A stretch of 64,000 nt of DNA, from assembly GCF_002915175.1 (NCBI RefSeq), contig NZ_NXEJ01000012.1, positions 62,001-126,000 on the forward strand, read 5' to 3'. The first letter of the stretch is position 1, and each line of letters opens with the position of its first letter. The notes beneath the pieces were generated by a model. The model saw nothing but the letters and a program-made list of their open reading frames with translations. It was not told where the DNA came from and made no database searches. Made by a program: the position numbers and the translations under genes. The DNA comes from Agrobacterium rosae. GTDB taxonomy: Bacteria; Pseudomonadota; Alphaproteobacteria; Rhizobiales; Rhizobiaceae. Below are positions 26,601-36,032 of the stretch, piece after piece.

Positions 26601-28481
26601 ATTGACAGCAAGTAGCTCGTCGGTTGCAGTCTCCGCCTTTATCGGGTCAAGCCCAGCTTGATCAACAAGATAGTTTTGCACTGTATTTCGGGCATCGTTA
26701 TAGGCGTATCCAGCATCACTGCCATTCTTGCGAGACGCAAAGGCCAGCGCCGCCAATGCGCCCTGTCGTAACCGAAGCGAGGGGGATGCCTGAAACCTTG
26801 GGCGAACATCTCCCGCCGCAGTTGCGCGAGTGGCAGGATGGATCTCCAGCAGGAGCTCAATCAAGGAACGGAGAGCTTCTGATCGATTTCTAGGCAGAGC
26901 GACCCTTCGAAGGGCCAGAAAGAGCAACCCTACAAATAGCAACGGTGTCTGGGCGAGTTCGCCGAGAGCAGGTTCCGAGCGGAGTTCGTTCAGAAAGCGG
27001 TCTGCCTGCCACTGCAACAGTGATGGATTGCCCTCATTCTCGTGCTCTCGCTCGCCCTTCACATGTGAGAACCAACTGGAAGCAAGCTGCCTCTGCTGAA
27101 TGGCCGATAGAGGCGCCAACTGGCCGGTCTTCCAGGTTTGGGGCAAAGAGCCAATTTTCCGCAGACCGTGTGGGCGTCCGGAGGCAACCGTAGGCACCTG
27201 ATGGACTTGCACGAAAGCCAAGAAGCTCTGCAATGCTGTGCGTGCTGCCTGTTCGTCCGCCCACTCATCCAGGCCATCAACAATAAGGAGAACCCTGTTC
27301 TCTTCGATTGCCCTATTGATCATATCCACTAAACTGGCAGTCAGGAGCGGCTGAAGTGATGCTGCGATCACATCTTTCAGCCCGATCTCGTCGCCTCTGA
27401 CCGAGGTAAGCCGGGCCCATTTGGAGAACGACACGAGGACCGGGAGCCGCTCACCCCATCGCGCTGCGGCCTTGGCGAATATCGACTGCGAGCCAAGCAA
27501 ATCCAAGGCAAGCGCCCGCAACAGCGTGCTCTTGCCTGCGCCTGCGTCAGCAACGATCGCTATATGTTCGCCATCTGCTAACCAATCGGCCGCCGCCATG
27601 CGTCGGACTTCTTCACGGACAGCGGGAGCTTTTTCTCGTGATCTCATTTCATTAACGCTCGGCGACGACGCGGAATAGTTATTACCCATTGGTACAGCCA
27701 CACGCTCACGCATGTAGACGTCTGCCATCGTAAAACGGTCAAGCAACGGTACCGACCGATGGTCGTACTGCTGACCACTGAAATCAGCGGCTACCATTCC
27801 TGGGTCCAGGTCGCTGAAACGAGCGGTATAGAGGCGGTAGAGCTGATCCCGCACACGCGCGAACTCTTCGCCATCCAAGCGGGTCATTAGCCGAGTGTCG
27901 GCAAGTTCACCATAGAAGACCGAGTACCAGTTTCTCCCGAAAAAAGAGAGAACAAGGTCTTGGTGGGGCCGGATTTTCTCGACAAGGCTGTCACCGCCTA
28001 GCACCAAAAGCGAAATTCCTTTCGCTCGCAGGATGGCAGTCTGCATCTCTATCTCGTCTTGCACTGCGGTGTCGTCGAGATTAGCCTGAACGGCGATCAT
28101 CAGGGTCTCGGTCCGCTCAACCCAATCACCCGCCAGAAAGATATTCACGGCCTTCGCGAGTTGCGTCGGTCCGAATGCCTTGTAGCGTTTCGCTTGCCAC
28201 ACGACATATCGTAGATCGGGAAGCCTCGCAAAGATGTCGATACCTTCCTGTTGCTGCCCTTGTCGTCCATAGCGAGCGACGTGATCAAAGGATCCTTCCC
28301 TCATAGCAAGACGGTAGCAGAGACGTTCGAAGTTCTCCCAAGAAAGTCCGCCGAACGGCAGAGACATCTGGGTGGTCTCAACGGGCGGCAAGGGGAAACT
28401 TCCGCTAGGCGGCGCGGTCAAGGATGTTTGGAAAAGCCCGTGCGTCTCTTTAGAGATGACAGTAAACTCCCTCTTGTACAC
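23607..28481 (-). CDS. Mrr-like nuclease / NACHT ATPase / HEAT-repeat fusion
   Basis: A 1624-residue protein. Residues about 40-190 are a Mrr-type restriction endonuclease domain (LPFGGLSWENFERLCYRL, then GID at 80-82 and WQAK at 95-98, the catalytic Asp and Gln-x-Lys). A NACHT ATPase follows with Walker A ADAGAGKST (Lys at 317), and Walker B LLIVDGLDEW (402-406). The remaining 1000 residues are HEAT-like helical repeats. It belongs with Mrr-bearing STAND defence proteins (Avs4-like in plan). The GTG at 28481 keeps the Pro-rich stretch before LPFGGLSW, which looks conserved in such proteins; an ATG at 28367 is the alternative. Divergent from the NACHT-glycosyltransferase gene. Confidence 0.8.
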   Translation of the reverse strand: MYKREFTVISKETHGLFQTSLTAPPSGSFPLPPVETTQMSLPFGGLSWENFERLCYRLAMREGSFDHVARYGRQGQQQEGIDIFARLPDLRYVVWQAKRYKAFGPTQLAKAVNIFLAGDWVERTETLMIAVQANLDDTAVQDEIEMQTAILRAKGISLLVLGGDSLVEKIRPHQDLVLSFFGRNWYSVFYGELADTRLMTRLDGEEFARVRDQLYRLYTARFSDLDPGMVAADFSGQQYDHRSVPLLDRFTMADVYMRERVAVPMGNNYSASSPSVNEMRSREKAPAVREEVRRMAAADWLADGEHIAIVADAGAGKSTLLRALALDLLGSQSIFAKAAARWGERLPVLVSFSKWARLTSVRGDEIGLKDVIAASLQPLLTASLVDMINRAIEENRVLLIVDGLDEWADEQAARTALQSFLAFVQVHQVPTVASGRPHGLRKIGSLPQTWKTGQLAPLSAIQQRQLASSWFSHVKGEREHENEGNPSLLQWQADRFLNELRSEPALGELAQTPLLFVGLLFLALRRVALPRNRSEALRSLIELLLEIHPATRATAAGDVRPRFQASPSLRLRQGALAALAFASRKNGSDAGYAYNDARNTVQNYLVDQAGLDPIKAETATDELLAVNAETVGLIVEKGPGEIGFAHASLEEFLSALHIQSWPFSNLLDFIRSETGNPRWKNVLRNVVAINDRANEIDDIVAAIESADLDPIGSANRRQLLAEITFSPSPMRPHTAIRLAKGAFRTIEGVATGSEKAELARIVVNGLSDPTLSPLVERRIARWAPRRVSYTAETYQAMATWDADDETFDALAGGLCDEDRSGARAAAMAIARRFGGDPARKQELEKLAGSTSNIEVAASAIMALVIGWEEVDFSNLIEKSMNSGSPLLEAVAIWSKVRRRRHTESDRASCLKLVASSSMLDFRDQEIARDALFEGWKDDDIVVDLALASLNGLPEDMLDRAFAAFYLMRTVPGRPNIKSWILDQLQKDHPFPLLFGQEWDALVPFCEADSDIREATICVVLSGNLLHKGKDFWPIVANVKDERLRDHAIEMVRGSETFAPYWNLLPLLRGWSTDPAVLSLKKEVLEWADDRLGMLVALLPELYDNAEDARTRLLRIAKECSTSRIDLIVHALADLGCDGSDDEATRIVMNAAGEVPLPAREPVLLYLVFKDHPLVEAAARRRLEFPDPPLSLLARAFPKDPAIREHILSIAHCAPVEVRAVIGSAAALGADRHPSFHKILKTYRDEVDFPLKVQLSIDYHTLGRAEGLSDQLIPRLVTELERPDIMFEDQRAATFAGLLIQGAPEKLLDVKLGRRRILLSSLVGGGTSAALCSLIVGRWEELRSSLGPSFVDKLSSANGDEVAWHALSPYVASNPCASQDFFEWCRTAESLGPSSLKALADLYPGNDILSRHVWDILENSGRYRNYPPINVVAAAEILRDQFRTDDSIEKIRRLFREDNEVVRAIPLAIIAPGDPMLRERQIAIIDIGKEYRDWLSAVVLSAYLDDSAEFCRVVHAMSERDVYPGHQGQEAMTKAIVERLSRDEQAAAILNRSLQSPLSAKAFAASAMALVAAGRLDPTGHIICYDKMVEEYGRDGPPLAVLDIMRDETNSFAHLLTDIVRTRAL

Positions 28482-29052
28482 CTAGTCGAGGCAACACTTA
28501 CGACAATAGGATCGAAATTGGATGTGCGTATACCCGCCTATTTGAAGGCCGGATCTGACCCAGATACTCTGTTTCTAGCCTTCCGTACCGCCTAGCCGAT
28601 AGATCGTCTAGTTTCAAGATTTGTTGAGGAACTCCTCGAGTGGGATAGTCTTTCCGGTCGGCGTCCTTGCATCTCTGCCAGCCGTTTATTGTGTCAGCGT
28701 ACAGGTTTGCAGATCAAGCCCAACATATCGCGGAGAGGGGTGGCAATCAGGTTCGGCGTATCGCCAGCGTGTTTGGATCCGGCTTTGCGATCACACTTGT
28801 TACGACTATCTTGGTGCCAAGATTCTTCGGGTTCTGTTCCAGTCTAGCTTTATCTCATGGGCTGATCGATTGCCCGCAACCCGTAGCGGGCCCTGAGAAA
28901 ATCCTCAATCTCACCGCCCCTAACGCACACGAGCCGTTGGCGTGAGGAACCTCTCGTAACCAAATCCTTGAGTTGGCCGTGCATTACGAGATCCATGGGT
29001 CTATTAGTCGAATCGGAATAGTACCTACGTTGAGCAAGTTTGGGGCGGGGAA
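28482..29052. other. 570-base divergent intergenic region, possible gene debris
   Basis: It must contain both promoters for the two giant genes on either side. Short frames occur, for example a minus-strand one (28850-29065) with a compositionally normal segment GGEIEDFLRARYGL, but none has a good start or a recognisable family. I read it as non-coding or as remains of an older gene. Confidence 0.4.
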
Positions 29053-32000
29053 ATGGCAATCGCAAAGCATTACGGTCAAGCGGTATTCAACTGGGTCCGT
29101 CGCTGGATGCCGATAGACTGGACCACTTCCTGGCTGTCGGCGCGGCGGGGAGGTCATGTCGCGTTCGATGCCGGCCAGACGGTTGAGCTACGCAATGTTA
29201 CGGATATCGATTGTCTGGTTCTGCTTGGCGAACCGGGACTCGGCAAGACAAACGAAATCGACCGCTGGGCATCGCACCTGCGTGACGACGGCATGGCGGT
29301 GGACCTGCTTCACGGGCGGGCGCCGGATTTTGCCGCCGCACTCGATGGACTGCTTTCCTCACCCCATCACGCTGCCTGGTCGGGTGATCGGAAGCCCTGG
29401 CATATCCTTGTCGATGGCCTGGACGAAATCGCTCCTTCAAAAGAAGTAGCAACTCTGTTGGCGGGATTTCTGGACCGTCTTTTCGAGACACATCGGGAAA
29501 CCGGCCGTTTGCGGTTTATCGTTACTTGCCGGACATCGGGCTGGAGCGAGGATTTCGATCGTCTTTTCGAAGATCGCTGGCCCTCTGAAACCCTTCGCAA
29601 GCTTGCTCTCGTACCGCTCGATCGCCCGGCGATAGAGCAAGCCATAGCGCAAGTCGAGGAAGATGAGCAAAAACGGATAGATTTGGCGGAGAGACTTCTT
29701 GCGCCGCAGCTGCGGACGCTTGCTGGCCTGCCGATCTTTCTTAAGCTCCTTCTGGCTCGGTATCGCACAGGCGCTGTTGCGCCTCAACAACCGGGCGACC
29801 TCCTCCCCTATGCCATAGAAGGGGTACTCGCCAATGCGCCCGAAGAAGATTTCGAAAAGCTTATGCGGGTTGTTGGCCGAATGGCCGCAGCCTGCCTTTT
29901 TTCGGGTCACCCGCGACTGAGCTTGCCAGGGGCAAGGTCTCTCAGTGACGCCTTGCCGGTATCTAATATCGCCGGAGGAACCGAACCGGCCGCGAGCGGC
30001 CCCTTCGTGGTGACGCCGGCGATGATGGCGCGCTGCCTCCACACCGGTCTGTTCACCGAGCTTGAGCCAGACGTGTTCGAATGGTCGCACCGGATCCTGA
30101 GCGACTTTCTTGCGGCTCGCTACTTGGTCGATCATCAGCTTTCAGCCGAGCAGATCTTTTCGATGGTGGCGGTCAAGGAGGTCGCCGGACCAGGTGGCAT
30201 CCCGCTCCAGCTGCTTGAAATGGCGGGTTGGGTCGCTTCTTTGTCACCCACCTTTTTTGATCTTTTGCTCGAACGCCAGCCGGAAGTGCTGTTGCGGGCG
30301 CAGGCGACGACGCTCGATGCCAGCCAACAGTCACGTCTTGCCAGCGCGCTCCTTCAGCGCATTGGAAACGACGATCTTCTCGAGCAGTATCACCAGCTCC
30401 AGCCGTTGCTCGCACGGCTCGACCATCCCGGCCTCGCAGAACAACTACGTCCCGTTATCGCCAATGACGAGGCCACGCCGTTCAAACGGCGTGCCGCCAT
30501 CGACATGGCTGTTGCATCCGGGTCGGTTGAGCTTGCCGATACGCTGATCGACGTTGCGCTCGATACTACTCGGGACGCGATCCTACGTCACCTTGCGTTG
30601 CGGGCAGGCGTGAAACTCGACTGCCCCTTTGCCAGACTGCGATTGAAGCCGCTTTTGGCGAGCGAGCTGCAAGGAGATGACGAGGATCGGCTTAGGGGTG
30701 CGCTGCTCGACCTCTACTGGCCAGACGAATTGAGTTTCCGTGAACTGCTTGGCGCGCTGAGCGTCCCGAGAAAGCTCAATTTCATTGGACCCTATCAGCT
30801 CTTTCTCCACAGATTTGTCCCGCCCGATCTAACATCGGAGATGGCGGCGGACGCTCTGATCTGGCTGCGCGAGCGTATCGATGTCGATCAACGCGATCAT
30901 GGCCAACTTCTGGGGGTAATGCAGGGGATTTTTTCGGCCGTAGCGAGGCAGACTGCCGACGTGAATGTCAGGCAGCTGCTAGCCGAGCTTGTCAACGACG
31001 TCGGCCACGAACTTGGCCAGATAACGGTTCGCCAAAGCAATGTTTCCCTGAACTGGCCACAAACCCCAGATGCGCGCGCCGACCTGGTGCAGGCGATAAT
31101 GGAGAAGTCGCTCGATCCGTTACGCGCTATTACTGTCATTTCGGTGGTCTTACCCGGACTGGTCGTCTCAGAGGATCTGGAAACGCTCCTTACGCGATTG
31201 CCGCATGTCGGCGCGCGGATCTGCGACGCATGGACGCAGATCATCGTTGATCTGGCACAGAATATCCCGCTCGACAGCCTGACATCAGTCTGGCAGATGG
31301 CTTCGCGAATTCCGCAACTCGCTGCGTTGCTTTCCCAGAGATACGCGGTCGTTATTCGCTCGCCCGCCGCTGATCGGATGCGGCAAAAGTGGGTTAGCGA
31401 CGAAGAAAAACGTAAGCGCATTGGCCGCGTGGAGGAGGCCAAAACGCGCTGGCAAGAGAACGTGACGTCTCTCCTCGACAGGATTGAAGGGGGCGAAGCG
31501 GGACTTTGGTGGGAACTCAATCTCCAGCTCTTCTACGATCCCGTCCTGGGTTATGACGAGCAATTCGAATTCACTGCAGATCTGACACGCACTCCAGGAT
31601 GGAAAGCGCTCGGCGCTAACGACCATGACCGTATCCTGCGTACAGCAGAGCTTTACCTGAACGCCGCACCGCTCACAGATTCAAGCTGGCTGGGCACAAA
31701 TACCAGCCACCGTCCTGCCAATGCCGGACTGAGAGCTCTGGCCCTCCTCTATCGGCGCAGGCACGAGGTACTGGACCGATTGCCAATGGAGACTTGGGAA
31801 GCCTGGGCGCCGGCAATCATCGGCTTTCTGAGCAACGATTTTGACGACGACGGCGATGCGCAGCGTGAACTTCTCGTTGAAAGCTACCGTGCGGCCCCCT
31901 CCGCGATCCATGATGCGATCACACAGATAGCACTCGGCGAGCATTCTAAAGGACTGAGTAAGCGGGTATTCGACCTGCTCGGCAGCCTTTTTGATGCCTC

Positions 32001-33993
32001 CTTGGCCGATCTTCTTGAGCGCTTGCGCGAAGTGGACGGGTTGAAAGGAGAAACAGCGCGCGCCGATATATCGGCGTTTCTTGTCCGTCATGACGAGGCG
32101 CGCGCCGTTGATCGCGTGCGCAAGGCGCTTTCGGCTACGGAGCAACAAACGCTGCCCTCGTCGCCGGGGGGGCAGGAGGCAATTGGTGCTGCGATCGAAA
32201 TGTGCATTAGACGTCCCGGTGCACACTGGAACATGCTTCTTGAGCTACGCCATTCGAACTCCGCAATGGCCAGAGCGATATGGATCGGATTGGCCGAAGA
32301 GGTTTCCTTCGACCGGACGCTACATCTGGAAGAACTGAGTGAATACGAACTTGCTCAGACCTACATAGATCTCGCGGCTCTGCTTCCCGATCAGCCGCCG
32401 GAGACCTCGGGCGCCCGGCTGCTTGATGTCCGGGACCATGTTGCGCAGCTGAGCGCCACCGTCATTGGCAGGCTCGTGCATCTCGGTACAAATTCCGCAC
32501 TTGAGCAGCTATACCGGATCCAGCGTGCGCTGCCCGCATTGGCCGACAAGCTGCGCTGGTCGATCGGGGCAGCGCGACAGAATCTACGCAGCAAGGCGGG
32601 CAAGCGCGAAGATGCCGCCGAGATCTTGGCCCGGATCGCCGACATGAGCATCGCGTTGGCTGGATCGGAACCGCATCCGTCGTCCGGGTCGCCACCGGAT
32701 GTGGACCAGGCAATACCCATTCCCGCGGGGATCGATGTTCGAGCACGTTTTGCGGAACCATCCGAAAAGCTGGATCTGGCGAGCCGCCGCAACATACTCC
32801 TGGTGGCGACAGAGTGGTCCTCGACCCATGGCGGAATTTCGACCCTGAACCGCGAATTGTGTATCGCGCTTGCGACCATCGGGCACCGGATCCAGTGCCT
32901 GGTCGTCGATGCCAGCGATGTGGATAAAAATGATGCCATCGGTCGCTCGGTCAGGCTTGTCCGCACCAGGCAATCCGCAGGCATTACCGGGCGCGAACAA
33001 CTGCTTTTGTGCGAACGGGACGATCTGGAAACCACGCCTGACATCGTCATAGGCCATGATCACGTAACGGGATCTTATGCCCGAGCGATCGCCACCCGAT
33101 TCGGCGCTAAATATGTTCACATGCTTCACACCATTCCGCAGGAAAACGAAGCCCTCAAGGATGCACGCGACGGAATTGATCGCCCTATTCTGGGTGGAGA
33201 AGCGAAACTCGCGGAACAAGTCGCGCTGGCAAGGGCGGCCGATTTGATAGTTGCTATTGGGCCAAGGATCGAAGATCACTTTCTCACCGAGGTTTACGAT
33301 CCCCCAGAGGTCGTGATGATGGTCCCGGGGTTGAACAGCGAACTTCTGTCGATGCAGCTCAGCCCTAGCGGACGTCGAATGAACCTGTGTCTCATGTCGG
33401 GCCGGATGGAAGACGCTAGTCTCAAGGGCGGGCGCTTGGCCTGTGATGTTGTCAAGCATGTGGCACAATCGCGGACTTGGCCGTCGGGACTTACCCCGAA
33501 GCTTTCGATCCGGGGTTTCAGCAAGCAAAAGGCAGACGAGGAGTTCGATCGGATCGGGTTTCGCAAGGACTACGCACAGTTCGTGCTTTGCCGTTCCTAT
33601 TCGACCGACCCACTTGAACTGCGCAAGGACTATGAAAAGTCTGCCTTGATCGTTATGCCGTCCGTTGCCGAGGGTTTCGGATTGACCGGTCTCGAAGCAA
33701 TTGCCGCTGGTGTGCCGGTGGTGCTCTCCTCGGAAAGCGGGCTTGCCCACTATCTGCTTAAGCCGGAGCTTAACGGGGGCCTCGATCAGGCGCTTGTCGA
33801 ACCGTCTATTGCAACAGTGACGCGCGGGGAAAGTGAAAACATCAAAGCCTGGGCCGAGAAAGTCGATGCCATCCTCTCTGATCATGTGGCGGCGGTCGAG
33901 CGGGCGGCGAAACTCCGCGATGCGCTCAGGGCGCGCCTCAGCTGGGATGTTGTCGCACGAAAATTCACGAAGGATTTGGGACGCCTGCGGTAG
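29053..33993 (+). CDS. NACHT ATPase / helical-repeat protein with C-terminal GT4 glycosyltransferase
   Basis: A 1646-residue fusion. The NACHT-type ATPase begins almost at the N-terminus: Walker A GEPGLGKT at 59-66, Walker B WHILVDGLDE at 116-125, sensor FIVTCRTSGW near 157. Residues about 290-1200 are long helical repeats. From about 1246 to 1640 there is a complete GT-B glycosyltransferase: ILLVATEWSS, acceptor-side H-G-G (1259-1261), and the GT4 donor-site E-x7-E (EGFGLTGLE, Glu 1540 and 1548) followed by AIAAGVPVV. NACHT defence proteins normally carry an N-terminal nuclease, protease or TIR effector; here the only enzyme is the C-terminal glycosyltransferase, so sugar transfer to a target is a possible effector activity. 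The ATG has GGGGCGGGG upstream. It stands alone as a transcription unit. Confidence 0.85.
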   Translation: MAIAKHYGQAVFNWVRRWMPIDWTTSWLSARRGGHVAFDAGQTVELRNVTDIDCLVLLGEPGLGKTNEIDRWASHLRDDGMAVDLLHGRAPDFAAALDGLLSSPHHAAWSGDRKPWHILVDGLDEIAPSKEVATLLAGFLDRLFETHRETGRLRFIVTCRTSGWSEDFDRLFEDRWPSETLRKLALVPLDRPAIEQAIAQVEEDEQKRIDLAERLLAPQLRTLAGLPIFLKLLLARYRTGAVAPQQPGDLLPYAIEGVLANAPEEDFEKLMRVVGRMAAACLFSGHPRLSLPGARSLSDALPVSNIAGGTEPAASGPFVVTPAMMARCLHTGLFTELEPDVFEWSHRILSDFLAARYLVDHQLSAEQIFSMVAVKEVAGPGGIPLQLLEMAGWVASLSPTFFDLLLERQPEVLLRAQATTLDASQQSRLASALLQRIGNDDLLEQYHQLQPLLARLDHPGLAEQLRPVIANDEATPFKRRAAIDMAVASGSVELADTLIDVALDTTRDAILRHLALRAGVKLDCPFARLRLKPLLASELQGDDEDRLRGALLDLYWPDELSFRELLGALSVPRKLNFIGPYQLFLHRFVPPDLTSEMAADALIWLRERIDVDQRDHGQLLGVMQGIFSAVARQTADVNVRQLLAELVNDVGHELGQITVRQSNVSLNWPQTPDARADLVQAIMEKSLDPLRAITVISVVLPGLVVSEDLETLLTRLPHVGARICDAWTQIIVDLAQNIPLDSLTSVWQMASRIPQLAALLSQRYAVVIRSPAADRMRQKWVSDEEKRKRIGRVEEAKTRWQENVTSLLDRIEGGEAGLWWELNLQLFYDPVLGYDEQFEFTADLTRTPGWKALGANDHDRILRTAELYLNAAPLTDSSWLGTNTSHRPANAGLRALALLYRRRHEVLDRLPMETWEAWAPAIIGFLSNDFDDDGDAQRELLVESYRAAPSAIHDAITQIALGEHSKGLSKRVFDLLGSLFDASLADLLERLREVDGLKGETARADISAFLVRHDEARAVDRVRKALSATEQQTLPSSPGGQEAIGAAIEMCIRRPGAHWNMLLELRHSNSAMARAIWIGLAEEVSFDRTLHLEELSEYELAQTYIDLAALLPDQPPETSGARLLDVRDHVAQLSATVIGRLVHLGTNSALEQLYRIQRALPALADKLRWSIGAARQNLRSKAGKREDAAEILARIADMSIALAGSEPHPSSGSPPDVDQAIPIPAGIDVRARFAEPSEKLDLASRRNILLVATEWSSTHGGISTLNRELCIALATIGHRIQCLVVDASDVDKNDAIGRSVRLVRTRQSAGITGREQLLLCERDDLETTPDIVIGHDHVTGSYARAIATRFGAKYVHMLHTIPQENEALKDARDGIDRPILGGEAKLAEQVALARAADLIVAIGPRIEDHFLTEVYDPPEVVMMVPGLNSELLSMQLSPSGRRMNLCLMSGRMEDASLKGGRLACDVVKHVAQSRTWPSGLTPKLSIRGFSKQKADEEFDRIGFRKDYAQFVLCRSYSTDPLELRKDYEKSALIVMPSVAEGFGLTGLEAIAAGVPVVLSSESGLAHYLLKPELNGGLDQALVEPSIATVTRGESENIKAWAEKVDAILSDHVAAVERAAKLRDALRARLSWDVVARKFTKDLGRLR

Positions 33994-34125
33994 ATAGAGG
34001 CTCAGCGGTTTGAGGTTTGATCGATGTTTTCGTGTCATAAGAAAGATGCGTTCGTGGCGATCACGGTCGGCAAAAGGATTGGGAATCGGCGCAATGCTGC
34101 TCTTGAACGTTATCGTCATTAAGAG

Positions 34126-34320
34126 ATGGTCCAAAGCAACGGTTTGCTTGCTCTTGACAAGATTCGACCCCGCGACCCCGATGTTTCCATCAACCCCGCT
34201 TATCGTTATCAATACTTTAAAGATCCGAACGGCGAAATCCCTCAATGCCTCAAGTTCCGTTTGAAGAGATGCGAACTTATCACTGACGACGTTGAAGCAT
34301 TTCGCCTTTCGATTGATTGA
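34126..34320 (+). CDS. Possible small protein of unknown function
   Basis: A 64-residue frame with reasonable codon use (DKIRPRDPDVSINPAYRYQYFKD), following the NACHT-glycosyltransferase gene by 132 bases. AAGAG lies immediately before the ATG, which is closer than ideal. No family recognised. If real it might be a small partner of the upstream gene; chance is not excluded. Confidence 0.3.
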   Translation: MVQSNGLLALDKIRPRDPDVSINPAYRYQYFKDPNGEIPQCLKFRLKRCELITDDVEAFRLSID

Positions 34321-34336
34321 GTGGTTACTTTTTCGG

Positions 34337-34558
34337 TTATGCCGACCGCAGCCCCTCCATGGTCGCCCTGAAAATTCCAAGCGTCTCAAACATCTTCAGT
34401 ATCTCTTCCATCGACCGGGCATCCTCGTACACGATCGTCTCCGCCATACTCTCATTCAAGACCTCTTGGATATCTTCGATGCTCCGAGGAATGACGGATG
34501 ACTTCGATAGAGGACCTTGCAGCGCTCGCCACAACGCCTCGATCTTCTCCGGCTCCAT
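34337..34558 (-). CDS. Small hypothetical protein
   Basis: A 73-residue acidic helical protein (MEPEKIEALWRALQG... RSIEDIQEVLNESMAETIVYEDARSMEEILKMFETLG). AGGG lies 5-8 bases before the chosen ATG; a start at 34570 is also possible. Not recognised. It sits alone between the NACHT-glycosyltransferase gene and the HEPN/Toprim gene, on the opposite strand to both. Confidence 0.5.
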   Translation of the reverse strand: MEPEKIEALWRALQGPLSKSSVIPRSIEDIQEVLNESMAETIVYEDARSMEEILKMFETLGIFRATMEGLRSA

Positions 34559-34797
34559 CTTCACCCTCATCCCCTTATCGGCGTCTTATCACGGATCCAA
34601 TTGCTCACGTTTAGCTTTCGGCATTCCGTCGTCTTTAATGCTGACGCAATAGTCTTTGCGATTGTGTGAAGTAGTTTAGACACAGGTAAAACCTCCCATT
34701 GTTGCGATTACCTAGGAGATAATTGGTCGACGAGATGCAAGGGACAAATGGCCGACGAAAATGATATGCCGAAGGAATCAATCGAGATCAGGATGAG

Positions 34798-36018
34798 ATG
34801 AGCGAGCGCGATTTCTACACAGACGACAAGGCTTTCCGCGATCTTGAATACAACTGGGAAGGCGCGTCCAAACTGTGCTTTACGGACTCCGACCTCTATC
34901 AGCGCCCGATCAAGGACGCCCACCCCGTCGTAAAAGCAAAGGCCCTCGAATGGTATTCAGACCAGGAGAAAGTCATCAGCTACTTCTGCGCACCTGCCGC
35001 CAAAGTTCGCCGCCGTATGGAGGTGCAGGGCTACACTGCTGAACGATGCAGAGCTTTGTGGGAACGAGAATTCGCTCACCATATAGCTCGTGCGGAGGAA
35101 TTAGTCGCTAACGGCGACTACCCAGACTTCGCCAAAGAGATTGCTGAGCAGAAGGGCCTCACCTTTGAAACCTGGGAGGCGAAGCAGGCTGCTGCAGGGG
35201 TTGACGAATTCTTCCGTTTCAACGGGGTCCACATTTTCAACTTCGCAGACAGTTTCGCTGCGTTGGCACTTTACGTCGATGTTTATAAGCCGGAAATGAT
35301 CTGGACAGAATTCACTGAAAGCTTCGACTATGACCCCGGACTTTCGATCCGAGAAAACATTGATGCTCTCCCTGTCGATTACGAATACGACTTTATCGAA
35401 GCCTCAGGGAACGTCCTAATTTTGACGGAAGGGACCTCCGACACGAAGATACTCTCGAGAGCAATCCGGGCGATGTATCCGGAGTTTGCCGATATGTATG
35501 AGTTCATCGACTTCGAGGAATTCAAGATTGAGGGCGGAGTCTCGGCCGTAACCAAGATGATCAAGGCATTTGCCGGCGTTCGGCTGACACAGAAGACTAT
35601 CGGGCTTTTCGACAATGACGCCGCTGGATGGGAGCAGAAAAATCTCCTCGACCGGATGACCAATCTGCCTCCTTCGATCCGGATAATGGTTCTCCCTGAC
35701 GTTGAGGTCGGGAACGACTATCCGACGCTCGGCCCCGAAGGTCTTAGGAACATGGACATCAACGGTTCAGCTTGTTCCATCGAACTTTTCCTGGGCCGTG
35801 AAGCCATTTCAGATGAGCGCGGCAACCTACGGCCTGTTCGATGGACGGCATGGAATAAGACAGCTGCCAGATATCAAGGCGAGCTTGAAAACAAGAACGC
35901 GGCTACACAACATTTCCTCGATGCCGTGAAGGCTGGGGGCAACCCTGGGAGCTTGCGGGCTCAGTTCCCGGAGATGGATGCCCTTTTGAACTATATATTC
36001 CAGGCTTTTCACGGTTGA
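34798..36018 (+). CDS. HEPN/Toprim-type protein
   Basis: A 406-residue protein. Residues about 1-200 resemble the domain found N-terminal to Toprim in conflict systems (HEPN/Toprim-associated). A Toprim-like core follows: VLILTEGTSDTKIL with Glu 211, and IGLFDNDAAG with the D-x-D pair at 272 and 274. Toprim domains bind metal and cut or nick nucleic acid, so a nuclease is expected. The ATG has AGGA six bases upstream. It is followed 14 bases later by a second gene on the same strand, probably its partner. The family is common in defence islands. Confidence 0.7.
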   Translation: MSERDFYTDDKAFRDLEYNWEGASKLCFTDSDLYQRPIKDAHPVVKAKALEWYSDQEKVISYFCAPAAKVRRRMEVQGYTAERCRALWEREFAHHIARAEELVANGDYPDFAKEIAEQKGLTFETWEAKQAAAGVDEFFRFNGVHIFNFADSFAALALYVDVYKPEMIWTEFTESFDYDPGLSIRENIDALPVDYEYDFIEASGNVLILTEGTSDTKILSRAIRAMYPEFADMYEFIDFEEFKIEGGVSAVTKMIKAFAGVRLTQKTIGLFDNDAAGWEQKNLLDRMTNLPPSIRIMVLPDVEVGNDYPTLGPEGLRNMDINGSACSIELFLGREAISDERGNLRPVRWTAWNKTAARYQGELENKNAATQHFLDAVKAGGNPGSLRAQFPEMDALLNYIFQAFHG

Positions 36019-36032
36019 AGGAGGCGAGTTGA

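Noticed and set aside
28251-28945. Short plus-strand frames around the divergent promoter region
   Set aside because: No ribosome-binding sites, partly antisense to the Mrr-NACHT gene, and no recognisable family; treated as intergenic or debris.
32584-34389. A 601-codon minus-strand open frame
   Set aside because: It lies antisense to the glycosyltransferase part of the NACHT fusion, whose conserved motifs prove the plus strand codes; the minus frame has no recognisable pattern.
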